In this document: in pieces, positions 50,983 through 61,425 of the stretch
How the letters are laid out: every line of letters begins with the position of its first letter
Position numbering within the stretch: position 1 is the first letter of the stretch
Assembly: GCA_019638085.1 (NCBI GenBank)
Contig: JAHBUL010000002.1
Location: forward strand, 62,001 to 126,000
DNA: 64,000 nucleotides
Source of the DNA: Flavobacteriales bacterium
Lineage (GTDB): Bacteria; Bacteroidota; Bacteroidia; Flavobacteriales_F; PHOS-HE28
Reading direction: 5' to 3'
Translations under genes and position numbers: made by a program
The notes under the pieces: generated by a model
What the model saw: only the letters and a program-made list of their open reading frames with translations
What the model was told of the DNA's origin: nothing
Databases searched by the model: none

Positions 50983-51049
50983 GATGATATAAAGTAGAAG
51001 CTGTACGAATGGCCGTCAAATGTATCCTTCCTCGCCCGCTTGCTCTGTT

Positions 51050-51078
51050 AAAAAAGAAGCCCCGGGGTGCGGGGCTTC
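51050..51078 (-). terminator. Intrinsic terminator of the gyrA-TPR operon
   Basis: Stem GAAGCCCCG (51056-51064) and CGGGGCTTC (51070-51078). On the minus strand the T-run (complement of A6 at 51050-51055) follows the stem, so it terminates the gene ending at 51103. Confidence 0.9.
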
Positions 51079-51102
51079 CAAAATGAAGGGGGACCCTGAA
51101 AC

Positions 51103-52296
51103 CTATTCTCCCAATTCCTTCTTGATCGCGTTGTATTTCTCCGTGTCGCCGGACTTGGCGTAAAGGATCTTCAACTGCTGCAACGTGGCAGTGTCATCAG
51201 GCTTCAGCTTGTGGGCTTCCTCGAAGAAAGGGATCGTCTTCAAATAGATCTCGTCCGCCTTGGTCTTGCAGGCATTGTACTTCGCGTCGTCCTTGATCTG
51301 GTTGCACTTCTCGTATTCATAGGCCGCGCGGTTGTTGTAGAGCACGCCGATGTTGTAATAGCTATCGAAGAATGTAGGATCCACCTCGATGCTCTTTTTG
51401 TACGCCTGCTCGGCCAAGTCGTACCACTTGATCATATCGGCCTCGTTCACCTCCCCTTCCTTGGGGTTGGCCTTGCCATCGTATAAACTGCCCAACACCG
51501 AGTACAGCACAGGATTCGTGGGGTCGTTCGCGATGGCTGCTTTCACACTGGTTTCGGCTTCATCCATCCGGTTCGCTTCCAGCAGAAATGCCACGAGATC
51601 CAACATCAATTCCTTATTGTCCGGATACTTGGCCAATCCCTGCTGCGTGGTGACGATGGCCGCATCCAAGTTCCCAGTGCGCTTTTGCATGCTGGCGAGG
51701 TAACGGAACACGTCGGGCTTGTCATAGCCGATCTTGATGCACTCCGCATAGCGTTCCATGGCCGTGGCCGTATCGCCCATGGCCTCATAGGCCAAGGCGC
51801 TATTGAACACCGCGTTGCTATCCACCTGTCCGAAGGCCTTGGCGATGCGTTCGCTTTGCTTGTAACCCTCGATCGCCTTTTCGTAGTTCTTGTTGTTGAA
51901 GGCATCATTGCCCCCGTTCAAGGCAGTGATCTGTAGATTTCTCAGCGCGTGGTCGTTTTCCTCCTTGTAGCTGGCTTTCGTGTCCAGCTCATTGGCCTTC
52001 ACGTAGCTCTCGATCGCCTTATCCAACGCATTGGGATACTTCATCTTCAGCGCATCATCCGTACCCATGGCGATCTGCGCGTAAATGGCACCGCGATACC
52101 GCCAGGTCTTTTCCTTGCTCGACGTGGTTTCGTTGGTGGTCGCGGGCTCGATGTATTCCGCTGCCTTGTCATAATCCCCGTCGCCCATGTAGTTGTAGGC
52201 GCTCACCACGTTCTTGTTCTGCGCGTGCAGCGCGAAGGGGACGGCCAGCGCCGCCACAATGAATAGATGCTTCATGCTATAGGTTGCTTGGGTCAT
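51103..52296 (-). CDS. TPR-repeat exported protein
   Basis: About 390 residues from [19 protein letters not shown], a signal peptide (the frame opens 7 codons earlier). Five or more TPR-like helix pairs follow ([60 protein letters not shown]). Downstream of gyrA with an ATGA overlap, a pairing common in Bacteroidota. Probably a periplasmic scaffold; function unknown. Confidence 0.85.
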   Translation of the reverse strand: MTQATYSMKHLFIVAALAVPFALHAQNKNVVSAYNYMGDGDYDKAAEYIEPATTNETTSSKEKTWRYRGAIYAQIAMGTDDALKMKYPNALDKAIESYVKANELDTKASYKEENDHALRNLQITALNGGNDAFNNKNYEKAIEGYKQSERIAKAFGQVDSNAVFNSALAYEAMGDTATAMERYAECIKIGYDKPDVFRYLASMQKRTGNLDAAIVTTQQGLAKYPDNKELMLDLVAFLLEANRMDEAETSVKAAIANDPTNPVLYSVLGSLYDGKANPKEGEVNEADMIKWYDLAEQAYKKSIEVDPTFFDSYYNIGVLYNNRAAYEYEKCNQIKDDAKYNACKTKADEIYLKTIPFFEEAHKLKPDDTATLQQLKILYAKSGDTEKYNAIKKELGE

Positions 52297-54893
52297 GCTT
52301 CGGGCCCTCCTTCAATATCGGTGCCATTCTCGGATGCGCCCTCATCCGGGTTTCCCGATCCTGCTTCATCCTCGGGGCCGCCTTCCGCATTTTCGCCTTC
52401 CGCAGCTTCCTCGCTTTCGTCAATTTCCTCCTTCAAGGAACTATCCACACGAGCAACAGCCGCGATGGAGTCGTTCTTGCGCAGGTCGATCAAGCGTACA
52501 CCTTGTGTGTTCCGGCCCAACACCCGCATTTCGCTCAGGTCCATCCGGATGGTGATGCCACTGCGATTGATGATCATCAGTTGGTCATCCTCCTTCACCG
52601 CCTTGATGGCAATGAGCGGTCCCGTCTTATCGGTTACCTGGATCGTCTTCACGCCTTTTCCACCGCGGTTGGTAATGCGGTATTCGTCCACAGGACTGCG
52701 TTTTCCGTATCCTTTCTCGCTCACTACGAGCACTTGGGTGTTGGCGGTCTCCTCCCCTTCCAGGGTCACCATTCCTACCACCTCGTCGTTCTCGTCGGCC
52801 AGCATCATACCGCGTACACCACTGGCACCACGGCCCATGGCGCGCACCCGGTCCTCTTCAAAGTGGACGGCCTTACCAGCTCTGCTGGCGATAACAATGT
52901 GGCTGTTGCCACTGGTGAGCTTGGCCTCCAACAACTCGTCCCCTTCACGGATACCCACGGCGATAATACCGTTGGAACGTGGGCGACTGTATGCCTTCAA
53001 GGTGGTTTTCTTGATCACCCCCTTCTTGGTGACGAGTACCACGTAATGGTTATCAAGGTATTCCTCGGTCTTCAGGTCGGTCACGTTGATGTATGCCAAC
53101 ACCTTGTCATCTCCTTCCAACTGCACCATGTTCTGGATGGCGCGGCCCTTGCTCTGCCGACTGCCTTCGGGAATGTCGAAGACACGCATCCAGTAGCAGC
53201 GTCCTTTTTGCGTGAAGATCAGCAGGTAGTTGTGGTTGGTGGCCACGAATAGGTGCTCGAGAAAATCCTCATCCCTTGTGGTGCTGCCACGGCTTCCCTT
53301 GCCGCCGCGACCTTGGGTGCGGAATTCGTGCAGGCTGGTGCGCTTGATGTACCCCAAATGGCTGATGGTGACCACCACCGCCTCATCGGCGATCAGGTCC
53401 TCCATGCTCATGTCTCCGCTGGCGTGCAAGATCTCGGTGCGCCGTGCATCACCGTATTTGTCGCGGATCTCCAAGGTCTCGGCCTTGATGATGTCGTACC
53501 GCATGCTTTCGTTGGCAAGGATCGCACGCAGGTGGTCGATCAGCTTCATCAGCTCGGCATGCTCATCCCGGATCTTGTCACGCTCCAGGCCGGTCAGGCG
53601 CTGGAGGCGCATGTCGAGAATGGCCCGGGCCTGTATCTCGCTCAGGCCGAAGGTGGTCATCAAGCCTTCACGGGCGATATCGGGGGTTTGGCTGCCGCGG
53701 ATCAGGGCGATCACTTCATCCAAGTGGTCCAGCGCGATCAGCAGGCCTTCAAGAATGTGGGCACGCTCCTCAGCCTTGCGCAGGTCGAAGGTGGTACGGC
53801 GCACGACCACATCATGGCGATGCTCCACGAAATATTCGATCATGGACTTCAGACCCAATAACTGGGGACGCCCTTTTACCAAGGCGATGCTGTTCACACT
53901 GAAGCTTGTTTGCAACGGGCTGTACTTGTACAACTGGTTGAGCACCACGGTACCCATGGACTCGCGCTTCACGTCGTACGCCAAGCGGATGCCGTTGCGG
54001 TCGCTGTAGTCGTTCACATCACTGATGCCCTCGATCTTCTTGTCGTTCACCAGATCGGCCACACCCTTATACAGCTGTACGGCCTTGTTCACTTGGTAAG
54101 GGATCTCCGTGACGATGATGGTCTCACGCCCGCTCTTCGGATCCTCCTCGATATGGCATTTCGCGCGCAGGACGATCCTGCCCCGGCCGGTTTCATAAGC
54201 ATCGCGGATGCCATCGGTGCCATAAATGATGCCTCCTGTGGGGAAATCGGGACCTTTGATGTGCTCCATCAGCCCGGCCACGTCGATGTCCCGGTTCTCG
54301 ATATAGGCGATGATTCCGTTACAGACCTCAGTGAGGTTGTGCGGTGGCATGTTGGTGGCCATACCCACGGCGATACCGGATCCCCCGTTCACCAAAAGGT
54401 TGGGGATGCGCGTGGGCATCACGGTAGGCTCCTCCAGCGTGTCGTCGAAATTGGGGCGCATGTCCACCGTTTCCTTGTCCAGGTCGGCCATCACCTCTTC
54501 GGCGATCTTGCGCATGCGCACCTCGGTGTATCGCATCGCAGCCGGGCTATCACCATCGATACTGCCAAAGTTGCCCTGGCCGTCCACCAGTTGGTAGCGC
54601 AGGCTCCACTCCTGGGCCATACGGACCATAGCATCATACACGCTCTGGTCGCCATGCGGGTGGTACTTACCTAACACCTCACCTACCAGACGGGCGCTCT
54701 TCTTGTAAGGTCGGGTGCTGGACATGCCCAGCCCTTCCATGCCGAACAGCACTCTGCGATGCACGGGCTTCAAACCATCGCGCACATCAGGCAAGGCCCT
54801 GCTTACGATCACCGACATCGAATAGTCGATGTAGGCGGTCTTCATTTCGGTCTCGATATTGATCGGTATGATCCGCTCTCCTCCTTCTGCCAT
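52293..54893 (-). CDS. gyrA: DNA gyrase subunit A
   Basis: An 866-residue protein with the winged-helix/tower features, active-site Tyr in [10 protein letters not shown], and the GyrA box [12 protein letters not shown]. The quinolone-determining region reads [13 protein letters not shown]: residue 83 is Gln (codon complement of 54645-54647), while Asp87 is kept. The C-terminal ~45 residues are very acidic ([18 protein letters not shown]-type). It introduces negative supercoils with GyrB. Confidence 0.96.
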   Translation of the reverse strand: MAEGGERIIPINIETEMKTAYIDYSMSVIVSRALPDVRDGLKPVHRRVLFGMEGLGMSSTRPYKKSARLVGEVLGKYHPHGDQSVYDAMVRMAQEWSLRYQLVDGQGNFGSIDGDSPAAMRYTEVRMRKIAEEVMADLDKETVDMRPNFDDTLEEPTVMPTRIPNLLVNGGSGIAVGMATNMPPHNLTEVCNGIIAYIENRDIDVAGLMEHIKGPDFPTGGIIYGTDGIRDAYETGRGRIVLRAKCHIEEDPKSGRETIIVTEIPYQVNKAVQLYKGVADLVNDKKIEGISDVNDYSDRNGIRLAYDVKRESMGTVVLNQLYKYSPLQTSFSVNSIALVKGRPQLLGLKSMIEYFVEHRHDVVVRRTTFDLRKAEERAHILEGLLIALDHLDEVIALIRGSQTPDIAREGLMTTFGLSEIQARAILDMRLQRLTGLERDKIRDEHAELMKLIDHLRAILANESMRYDIIKAETLEIRDKYGDARRTEILHASGDMSMEDLIADEAVVVTISHLGYIKRTSLHEFRTQGRGGKGSRGSTTRDEDFLEHLFVATNHNYLLIFTQKGRCYWMRVFDIPEGSRQSKGRAIQNMVQLEGDDKVLAYINVTDLKTEEYLDNHYVVLVTKKGVIKKTTLKAYSRPRSNGIIAVGIREGDELLEAKLTSGNSHIVIASRAGKAVHFEEDRVRAMGRGASGVRGMMLADENDEVVGMVTLEGEETANTQVLVVSEKGYGKRSPVDEYRITNRGGKGVKTIQVTDKTGPLIAIKAVKEDDQLMIINRSGITIRMDLSEMRVLGRNTQGVRLIDLRKNDSIAAVARVDSSLKEEIDESEEAAEGENAEGGPEDEAGSGNPDEGASENGTDIEGGPEA

Positions 54894-55152
54894 TTTGTTC
54901 TTTTGTAATGTTTCGCACGGATCTTGGATACCCCCCTGCGAAAACGGTCCCGAAGGTACCCCAAATGCCTGTTATGGGACCGTGGAATTTTCCACAATCC
55001 CACACAGCAGTGTGAATAAAAGAGAAGACACCGGAAAGGCCCGGTGAGCATCGCTTGGATAGCTTGCCGCCGAACTGTTGCACGTAACTTGCGCGTACGT
55101 ATGGAATCAAAGGACTGCGCAACAGGACCCAGACAACGCTTGAACAACCACT
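54894..55152. other. Divergent intergenic region gyrA-clpC
   Basis: About 260 bp between two divergent genes, so it must hold both promoters. TACCTTCG-like sequence on the minus strand near 54951-54958 and TAACTTGC on the plus strand near 55086-55093 are weak matches to TANNTTTG. No gene seen. Confidence 0.4.
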
Positions 55153-57744
55153 ATGGACGCTAAATTTTCACCACGGGTACGGGAGGTCATCGGCTTCAGC
55201 CGGGAAGAAGCCCTGCGCCTTGGACATGATCACATCGGTATCGAGCATATCCTGCTGGGCCTTATCAGGGGCGGCGAGGGCAATGCCGTGAAGATCCTTC
55301 ACCACTTGGATGTGGACCTGGAGGACCTTCGCAAAATGGTGGAGGCCGGCATGGAGCCCGCCAGCACCGTACGCCCGCCCGACAAGGATAAGATCACCTT
55401 GGTGAAGCAGGCCGAGAAGATGTTGAAGATCACCTTCCTCGAGGCCAAGCTTTTCAAGAGCCCCCAGATCGATACTGAACACGTATTGCTAAGCATGCTG
55501 AAGGACCGTGACAATCTGGCCACTCGAGCCTTGAACAAAATGAACGTTGATTACGAGAACGTAAAGCACGAGGTGGATACCATCCTCGCCGGCGATGGCT
55601 CCTCTCCCTCCGCGCCCGAGCGCCCCCGGCCCAAGGCCCAAGGCCCGCAGAGCACGGATGATGATGATGATGATAGCGGCAGCGCCAGCTATAGCGCCGG
55701 GGCCAAGAAGCCCGGCGACAGCAAGAGCAAGACGCCCGTGCTGGACAATTTCGGTCGTGATCTGACCAAAATGGCGGAGGATGGCAAGCTCGATCCCATC
55801 GTCGGGCGTGAAAAGGAGATCGAACGGGTAAGCCAGATCCTGAGCCGACGCAAGAAGAACAACCCCGTACTGATCGGTGAACCCGGTGTCGGTAAATCCG
55901 CCATAGCTGAAGGTCTTGCACTGCGCATCATACAGCGCAAGGTGAGCCGAGTGCTGTTCGGAAAGCGGATCGTGGCCTTGGATATTGCCAGCTTGGTGGC
56001 CGGCACCAAATACCGCGGACAGTTCGAGGAGCGCATGAAGGCCGTGATGCACGAGCTGGAGAACAGTCCGGATGTGATCCTCTTCATCGACGAGATCCAT
56101 ACCATCGTGGGTGCGGGCGGTGCCTCCGGCTCATTGGATGCCAGTAATATGTTCAAGCCCGCCTTGGCCCGCGGGGAGATCCAGTGCATCGGTGCCACCA
56201 CCTTGGATGAGTACCGCCAGTACATTGAGAAGGACGGGGCCTTGGAGCGCCGCTTCCAGAAGGTGATCGTGGAACCCACCAGCGTGGAAGAGACCATCGA
56301 GATCCTCAATAACATCAAGGAGAAGTATGAGGACCACCACAATGTTGAATTCACACCCGAGGCGGTGGCGGCCTGCGTGACCCTCACCAATCGCTACATC
56401 ACCGACAGGCACCTGCCGGACAAGGCCATTGATGCATTGGACGAGGCGGGAAGCCGCGTACACATCAGCAACATCGTGGTGCCGCAGGCCATTCTGGATG
56501 TCGAGAAGAAGATCGAGGACATCAAGGAGGAGAAGAACAAAGTGGTCCGTAGCCAGCGCTACGAAGAGGCCGCCAAGCTCCGCGACCGCGAACGTACCTT
56601 GCTCGAAGAGCTGGATGCGGCCAAGAAGAAGTGGGAAGAAGAGAGCCGCGTCAACCGTACCGAGGTGAGCGAGGACAATGTGGCCGAAGTGGTGGCGATG
56701 ATGAGCGGCATACCCGTGCAGCGGATCGCTGAAAAGGAAAGCGGCAAGCTGCGCCGCATGCAGGAGGAAATGGAGGACAAGGTGATCGGCCAGCATGAGG
56801 CCGTTACCAAGGTGGTGAAGGCCATCCGGCGCAACCGTGCCGGCCTCAAGGACCCCAACCGCCCCATCGGCAGCTTCATCTTCCTTGGCCCCACCGGCGT
56901 AGGTAAGACGCAGTTGGCGAAGGAACTCGCCAAGTACATGTTCGATACCGAGGATGCACTCATCCGCATCGACATGAGCGAATACATGGAGAAGTTCTCC
57001 GTGAGCCGCTTGATCGGTGCGCCTCCAGGCTATGTGGGCTACGAGGAAGGCGGACAGCTTACTGAAAAGGTGCGCCGCAGACCCTACGCCATCATTCTCT
57101 TGGACGAGATCGAGAAGGCCCATCCGGACGTCTTCAACCTGCTGTTGCAGGCCCTGGATGACGGCCAGATGACCGATAGCCTTGGCCGACGGATCGATTT
57201 CCGGAACTCCATCATCATCATGACCTCGAACATCGGGGCACGCGACCTGCAGGAGTATGGGACCGGCGTGGGCTTCGGCACCAAGGCCAAGTTGGAAGGA
57301 ACTTCCGATGCCAACCGTGGGATTGTGGAGAAGGCGCTGAAAAAGGCCTTTGCCCCCGAGTTCCTGAACCGCATTGATGACATCATCATGTTCAACTCCC
57401 TGTCGCGTCAGGATATCCACAAGATCATCGATATCGAACTGGGTTACGTGTATAAGCGCATCAGTGAACTGGGGTACGACCTCAAGCTCACCGAGGACGC
57501 CAAGGACTTTTTGGGCGAGAAGGGCTACGACGAGAAGTTCGGTGCCCGCCCCCTCAAGCGTGCGATCCAGAAGTACATCGAGGATCCGATGGCCGAAGAG
57601 ATCATCAACCAGAACGTGGAGGAAGGCGACAAGATCACCGTGGGCTTGAACAAGGACAAGAGCGATGTGACCATCAAAGTGTCCAAGAGCAAGAAGAAGG
57701 TGAGCAAGAGCGACGAGGATGCACCGGCGGAGCCGGAGGCGTAG
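55153..57744 (+). CDS. clpC: ATP-dependent Clp protease ATPase subunit ClpC
   Basis: An 863-residue AAA+ unfoldase. N-domain repeats ([20 protein letters not shown] and so on) are followed by an acidic linker ([15 protein letters not shown]), D1 with [13 protein letters not shown] and [10 protein letters not shown], a UVR-type middle ([20 protein letters not shown]), and D2 with [13 protein letters not shown] and [15 protein letters not shown]. It feeds proteins to ClpP. Complete, with no lost motif. Confidence 0.95.
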   Translation: MDAKFSPRVREVIGFSREEALRLGHDHIGIEHILLGLIRGGEGNAVKILHHLDVDLEDLRKMVEAGMEPASTVRPPDKDKITLVKQAEKMLKITFLEAKLFKSPQIDTEHVLLSMLKDRDNLATRALNKMNVDYENVKHEVDTILAGDGSSPSAPERPRPKAQGPQSTDDDDDDSGSASYSAGAKKPGDSKSKTPVLDNFGRDLTKMAEDGKLDPIVGREKEIERVSQILSRRKKNNPVLIGEPGVGKSAIAEGLALRIIQRKVSRVLFGKRIVALDIASLVAGTKYRGQFEERMKAVMHELENSPDVILFIDEIHTIVGAGGASGSLDASNMFKPALARGEIQCIGATTLDEYRQYIEKDGALERRFQKVIVEPTSVEETIEILNNIKEKYEDHHNVEFTPEAVAACVTLTNRYITDRHLPDKAIDALDEAGSRVHISNIVVPQAILDVEKKIEDIKEEKNKVVRSQRYEEAAKLRDRERTLLEELDAAKKKWEEESRVNRTEVSEDNVAEVVAMMSGIPVQRIAEKESGKLRRMQEEMEDKVIGQHEAVTKVVKAIRRNRAGLKDPNRPIGSFIFLGPTGVGKTQLAKELAKYMFDTEDALIRIDMSEYMEKFSVSRLIGAPPGYVGYEEGGQLTEKVRRRPYAIILLDEIEKAHPDVFNLLLQALDDGQMTDSLGRRIDFRNSIIIMTSNIGARDLQEYGTGVGFGTKAKLEGTSDANRGIVEKALKKAFAPEFLNRIDDIIMFNSLSRQDIHKIIDIELGYVYKRISELGYDLKLTEDAKDFLGEKGYDEKFGARPLKRAIQKYIEDPMAEEIINQNVEEGDKITVGLNKDKSDVTIKVSKSKKKVSKSDEDAPAEPEA

Positions 57745-57762
57745 TTGTTAGGGATAGAATGA

Positions 57763-57799
57763 AATGAGAGCGGCCTTGATGGGGCCGTTCTCATTTTCA
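57763..57799 (+). terminator. Intrinsic terminator after clpC
   Basis: Stem AATGAGAGCGGCC (57763-57775) and GGCCGTTCTCATT (57783-57795), 13 pairs with one G-U, then T-rich TTC. It is 18 bp after the clpC stop. Confidence 0.85.
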
Positions 57800-57807
57800 G
57801 TGCAGAT

Positions 57808-57970
57808 CAGTTGTCCGTTGTCAGGCGGCTGCCGACGCGGTCTCCGATTGAACAACTGAGGGTCGCCTGCAGATCCACGTGCCGAAGGCACTAGGCGAGT
57901 GTCGGTTCCTTCGGTGGATGCGTCGGCCGAGTGCACAGAGATCCGGGGCCACCCTGACAACGGACAACTG
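57808..57970. repeat. Nested palindromic element with heptamer-like ends
   Basis: Outer perfect 18-bp inverted repeat CAGTTGTCCGTTGTCAGG (57808-57825) and CCTGACAACGGACAACTG (57953-57970). Inside, GCCGACG (57831-57837) pairs with CGTCGGC (57921-57927), and ATCCAC-GTG-CCGAAGG (57873-57888) pairs with CCTTCGGTGGAT (57908-57919). The ends also read as 7-bp units (GACAACG, GACAACT). No coding frame of note and no transposase. Confidence 0.8.
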
Positions 57971-57989
57971 ACAACGGAGAACTAAAAAA

Positions 57990-58634
57990 TCACCACACCC
58001 CTTCATCCCCCTTCTGGAACGTGGTGCTAAAGCCGAGCCCCACATTAAGGAAGCGATAGGGTCCACCGGTATCCGTGCGACCGGGGAAGCTCTCCAGGCC
58101 CACCACGCCGGGGCCGAAACTTGTGGCATCCTGCTGATAGCCTACGGAAAGCCCGAACGCGAGATTGTCCGTGGCGTGCAGGAAGAACGCCGCATTCAGG
58201 CCCCAATGAAAGCCGGACTGTGTGTCATTCCCGGCACAGGTGCGGCAATTCCACTTCCAGGTGGACTGGCCCAATTTCGCGTTGAGTTCATAAAAGGTGC
58301 GGGCACCGGTGTAATGGGAATACGTGAGCTTACCGTAGAACACCAGCCGGTTCACATCGCCCAAGGTGTATTCCGGCGCGAGCGCGTTCTCATTCAGTTC
58401 ATACCAAGTGGCGTTCACACCCACTCCTGCGCCAAACCCTTTGTACAGCGGTAGTTGGAACGCGCCGTCCACCTGCCCCAACACATCCGTGAGGTTATCG
58501 AATACGGGATTGTCCAATGCGATCGGAAGAAAGAGGAAGCCCTGCGCCGTAGGGTGGAATTCGGGTGCTCTTTGGGCCATGCCGGCGAAGGGGACCAGCA
58601 AGGCCAAAGCTCCGGTGGCAAGCCACAATTTCAT
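57990..58634 (-). CDS. Outer-membrane beta-barrel protein
   Basis: A 214-residue protein with a signal peptide (LATGALALLVPFAGMAQ) and alternating beta-strand pattern (GFGAGVGVNATWYELNENAL, FLNVGLGFSTTFQKGDEGVW). One CRTC motif near residue 135. Overlaps the upstream gene by ATGA. Function unknown. Confidence 0.7.
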   Translation of the reverse strand: MKLWLATGALALLVPFAGMAQRAPEFHPTAQGFLFLPIALDNPVFDNLTDVLGQVDGAFQLPLYKGFGAGVGVNATWYELNENALAPEYTLGDVNRLVFYGKLTYSHYTGARTFYELNAKLGQSTWKWNCRTCAGNDTQSGFHWGLNAAFFLHATDNLAFGLSVGYQQDATSFGPGVVGLESFPGRTDTGGPYRFLNVGLGFSTTFQKGDEGVW

Positions 58635-59008
58635 GCCTGCCTTACCGTGAACCGCCGTTCGGTGCGCTGTGTGGAAGTGGCGATCTCAAAGAAGAAGGTC
58701 CCATCGGCTGTCTCTTCCAGCGGCAGCTCCAGCACATGGTCCCCTTTCTCCATATGCACCGCCGGCCATGAGCGCAAAGGTGCATGAGCATGGGTAAGCA
58801 TGGCAGGGAACACTTCCTCAGGGCGGGGCATGTTCACTTGAACGCGCAGCATCGATGGATGGTACATCACTTCTACATGCTGCAGCTCCACATGCTGTGG
58901 CACCGGCATGTGATGAACGCGGATGTAATGCTTGAAACGACGGACCAGAATGACCGTTACGAGAATGGCCAAGGTGATCAGTAGCGCAATGCGGAAATCC
59001 TCTAGCAT
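58631..59008 (-). CDS. Membrane-anchored protein of unknown function
   Basis: A 125-residue protein with one N-terminal membrane helix (IALLITLAILVTVILVRRF) and a His-rich loop (HHMPVPQHVELQHVEVMYH). The rest looks like a small beta domain. Overlaps the barrel gene by 4 nt; the pair is likely co-transcribed. Not recognised. Confidence 0.6.
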   Translation of the reverse strand: MLEDFRIALLITLAILVTVILVRRFKHYIRVHHMPVPQHVELQHVEVMYHPSMLRVQVNMPRPEEVFPAMLTHAHAPLRSWPAVHMEKGDHVLELPLEETADGTFFFEIATSTQRTERRFTVRQA

Positions 59009-59015
59009 AGCTCTG

Positions 59016-59291
59016 TTAAAGCACGATCACTCCTTCGACCTTTGCCGCCTTGTCATACCGGGCCACCACCTCATCAGCGCTCATCATCACTTCGCGGATC
59101 GTGAGGCTGAGGTACTTGCCGGCCTTGCTGTACTTGCGCAGCACCTCCGCTTCCTCCGGGAAAAGCGCCAATAGCGCATCCAATCGTTCCTGCTCAGGTT
59201 CAAAGATGAACTTGAACATGTAAACTGCAGGCCAACTATGGACCAGGTCCAATGCCTTGCGCATTCGGTCGCGGGCTTCATCGTGCTCCAT
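59016..59291 (-). CDS. DUF493 (YbeD-like) family protein
   Basis: A 91-residue protein from MEHDEARDRMRKALDLVHSW with FKFIFEPEQERLDALLALFP and the C-terminal YLSLTIREVMMSADEVVARY strand-helix of DUF493. It is a small ACT-like fold, possibly regulatory. The frame opens earlier (59447) but upstream is repeat-derived sequence. Confidence 0.8.
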   Translation of the reverse strand: MEHDEARDRMRKALDLVHSWPAVYMFKFIFEPEQERLDALLALFPEEAEVLRKYSKAGKYLSLTIREVMMSADEVVARYDKAAKVEGVIVL

Positions 59292-59694
59292 GGTGGCAAA
59301 GGTAGGGCCGAGTGAAGGCATGGCTGGAATGGAAGGAGCTGCCCGCCCCCCATTGAAGTCTGAGCCACGTTCTGTAGGACCCGGAATATGCAGTAGGATT
59401 TCTACTCCGGCCCGACCCCGCTGCATAGCGGGGCGCTGCGGCGGCATACGCTTCGCCCGCTTTCCCTTCGGCAGAATGGCTTGGGCTATTCCTTCTCAGT
59501 GAAAGCGTCGCTGCCATTGCGCTTTCGACCCTCGCTACGAACCCTACTGCATGATCCGGGTAGGAGCTCGAAATGGCAGGGTCGTAAGTTCCATTCCAGG
59601 GTCCGTCCCTTCCAGTAAAGGAGCACCTGGGCTTCTTCGCCTCATCTTTGAACTTCTCGCCATCTTGCGTGTACAGCCCCTCGAATCCCGAACC
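59292..59694. repeat. Intergenic region with inverted-repeat element
   Basis: A 403-bp gap. Imperfect inverted repeat CCGGAATATGCAGTAGGATT (59381-59400) and AACCCTACTGCATGATCCGG (59540-59559; 17 of 20 bases pair) enclose internal hairpins (CCCCGCTGCATAGCGGGG at 59416-59433; AAAGCG/CGCTTT near 59503-59526). Also carries the start of the next gene's leader, with CATCTTTG near 59644. Confidence 0.65.
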
Positions 59695-60804
59695 ATGAAC
59701 AGGCCGACCCTGATCTTCCTACTGGTGCACCTCCCCTTTTTGGGCCTGGCGCAGGCACAGGACAAGGAGGAACTCCCTTCGCCTCCCCCGCCCGTGAACG
59801 TGCTGCAAGGCGGCTGGGACAACAATGTGGCCAACTCACAAGCCAGCCAATGGAAGGACGCCAATACGAACGCACCTCCCAACGCGCTCATGCAACTGAA
59901 CTGGTTGCGCAGCGAGCAGAACGCGATGATCAGCAACAACAACGGTGTGCTGAACCGATCGGACCGGGCCCAGTTGGACCGCATTGCGGACGACATCAAG
60001 ACCACCGCGCCCGGTAGCTTCGAGCAGCACCTGGCGGATTATTTCGTGGAATTCCCCAAAGCGGCTGCATTCTCGGAGCTGGAGACGGCCTATCGCATGG
60101 CACCGGAGCGCACCGAGCTCTTGGCGCCCATGCTTTCCAAAGCGATGTTGGATGGCAATGCTGCTGAACTGAAAAAGTGGAGCGCCGAAATGGAAAGCCG
60201 CGGAGGGGTCGTGCCCTCTTTGAAGGCGGCAGCCACCGACCTGCTGCTAAGCATTCCCGCGGACGGCATCCTCTTCACCAATGGGGATATGGACACCCAG
60301 CCCGCCGTGATCCGGCAGGTGCAGCAGCAGGAGAAACCGGGTGTGCTGATCGTGGACAGGCGCTTGCTGGCGGAACGGCTTTACCGCGCACGGATCTGGA
60401 GCGAGGCCGGTGCAAAAGGTGCGGTGCCTGCCGATGGACCAGGTTTCGCCAAAGCACTTCTCTCCGCAACGGAACGCCCGATCTACTTCGCCCTGAGCTT
60501 GGATCGCTCATGGCTGGAAGCCTTCCCGGGACAGCTGCACGCCGTAGGGGCTGCGTTCCGCGTAGGAACGGCCTCACCGAGCGATGCCACACTGCTTGCA
60601 GAGCACTGGGCTTCCATGAAAAAGCCGATGGATGCCGGACCGCTCAGTCGCAACTACCTGCTACCGGGGGCCATCCTGCTGAACCAGTATCGCAGGAGCG
60701 GTGATGAGACCCGGGCCTCCCAGCTGGAGCACGAACTGCGCAGTATGGCTGCGGCCACCGGTGCCACGCAGGACCTGTACAAATTGGGCATCCTTCAACA
60801 TTGA
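59695..60804 (+). CDS. Exported protein of unknown function upstream of ECF sigma
   Basis: About 369 residues from [20 protein letters not shown], a signal peptide, then a Pro-rich stretch and a mostly helical body with DKTTAPGSFEQHLADYF-like repeats and ILFTNGDMDTQPAVIRQVQQ. The stop overlaps the sigma start, so the genes are coupled. Not recognised; context suggests a regulatory or envelope link to the sigma system. Confidence 0.7.
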   Translation: MNRPTLIFLLVHLPFLGLAQAQDKEELPSPPPPVNVLQGGWDNNVANSQASQWKDANTNAPPNALMQLNWLRSEQNAMISNNNGVLNRSDRAQLDRIADDIKTTAPGSFEQHLADYFVEFPKAAAFSELETAYRMAPERTELLAPMLSKAMLDGNAAELKKWSAEMESRGGVVPSLKAAATDLLLSIPADGILFTNGDMDTQPAVIRQVQQQEKPGVLIVDRRLLAERLYRARIWSEAGAKGAVPADGPGFAKALLSATERPIYFALSLDRSWLEAFPGQLHAVGAAFRVGTASPSDATLLAEHWASMKKPMDAGPLSRNYLLPGAILLNQYRRSGDETRASQLEHELRSMAAATGATQDLYKLGILQH

Positions 60805-61418
60805 AGCGAATGGGCCTATTCCGTACAGATCCCGTGGACCTGAGCGACGAGCGCCTGATGGAGCTGGTGGTGCGCGGTGACGAGCGCGCTTTCACCGTGC
60901 TCTATGATCGATACCAGCGCAAGCTCCTCTCCTACTTCCACCGCATGCTCTGGCAGGATCGGGAGCGTTCGCAGGATTTTCTGCAGGACCTTTTCACCAA
61001 GATCGCGCAGAAGCCGACGAGCTATCATCCGGAGCGTCCCTTCCGCACGTGGTTGTACAGCGTGGCCAATAACATGTGCAAGAATGAATACCGCCGCATG
61101 GCCACGCGTACCGCAGCGGTGCCGGAACTGAAGGCCACCAACAGCCACACGGTGGAGGCGGTGGGCGGCATAGGTGTGGACCATGAACGCTTCTCCGCCA
61201 AACTGGAGGAGGAACTGGACAAGCTGGACCCGGACCAGAAGGCCACCTTCGTGATGCGGCACCACGAGGACATGGCGATCAAGGAGATCGCTGCCGTGTT
61301 CGGTATTTCCGAAGGCACGGTGAAAAGCCGACTCTTCTACACGGTGAAAAAACTTGCCGCTACCATGCCGGAATTCGACCCACGACCTAAACAAGCGTCT
61401 TCTACGGGGACGCGATGA
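60801..61418 (+). CDS. ECF sigma-70 family factor
   Basis: About 205 residues; TTG at 60801 overlaps the previous stop, ATG at 60810 is the alternative. Region 2: RAFTVLYDRYQRKLLSYFHR, then FLQDLFTKIAQKP and FRTWLYSVANNMCKNEYRRM. Region 4: LDKLDPDQKATFVMRHHEDM then IKEIAAVFGISEGTVKSRLF. Directs RNA polymerase to a stress regulon, with the next gene as likely anti-sigma. Confidence 0.92.
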   Translation: MKRMGLFRTDPVDLSDERLMELVVRGDERAFTVLYDRYQRKLLSYFHRMLWQDRERSQDFLQDLFTKIAQKPTSYHPERPFRTWLYSVANNMCKNEYRRMATRTAAVPELKATNSHTVEAVGGIGVDHERFSAKLEEELDKLDPDQKATFVMRHHEDMAIKEIAAVFGISEGTVKSRLFYTVKKLAATMPEFDPRPKQASSTGTR

Positions 61419-61425
61419 ACGAACG

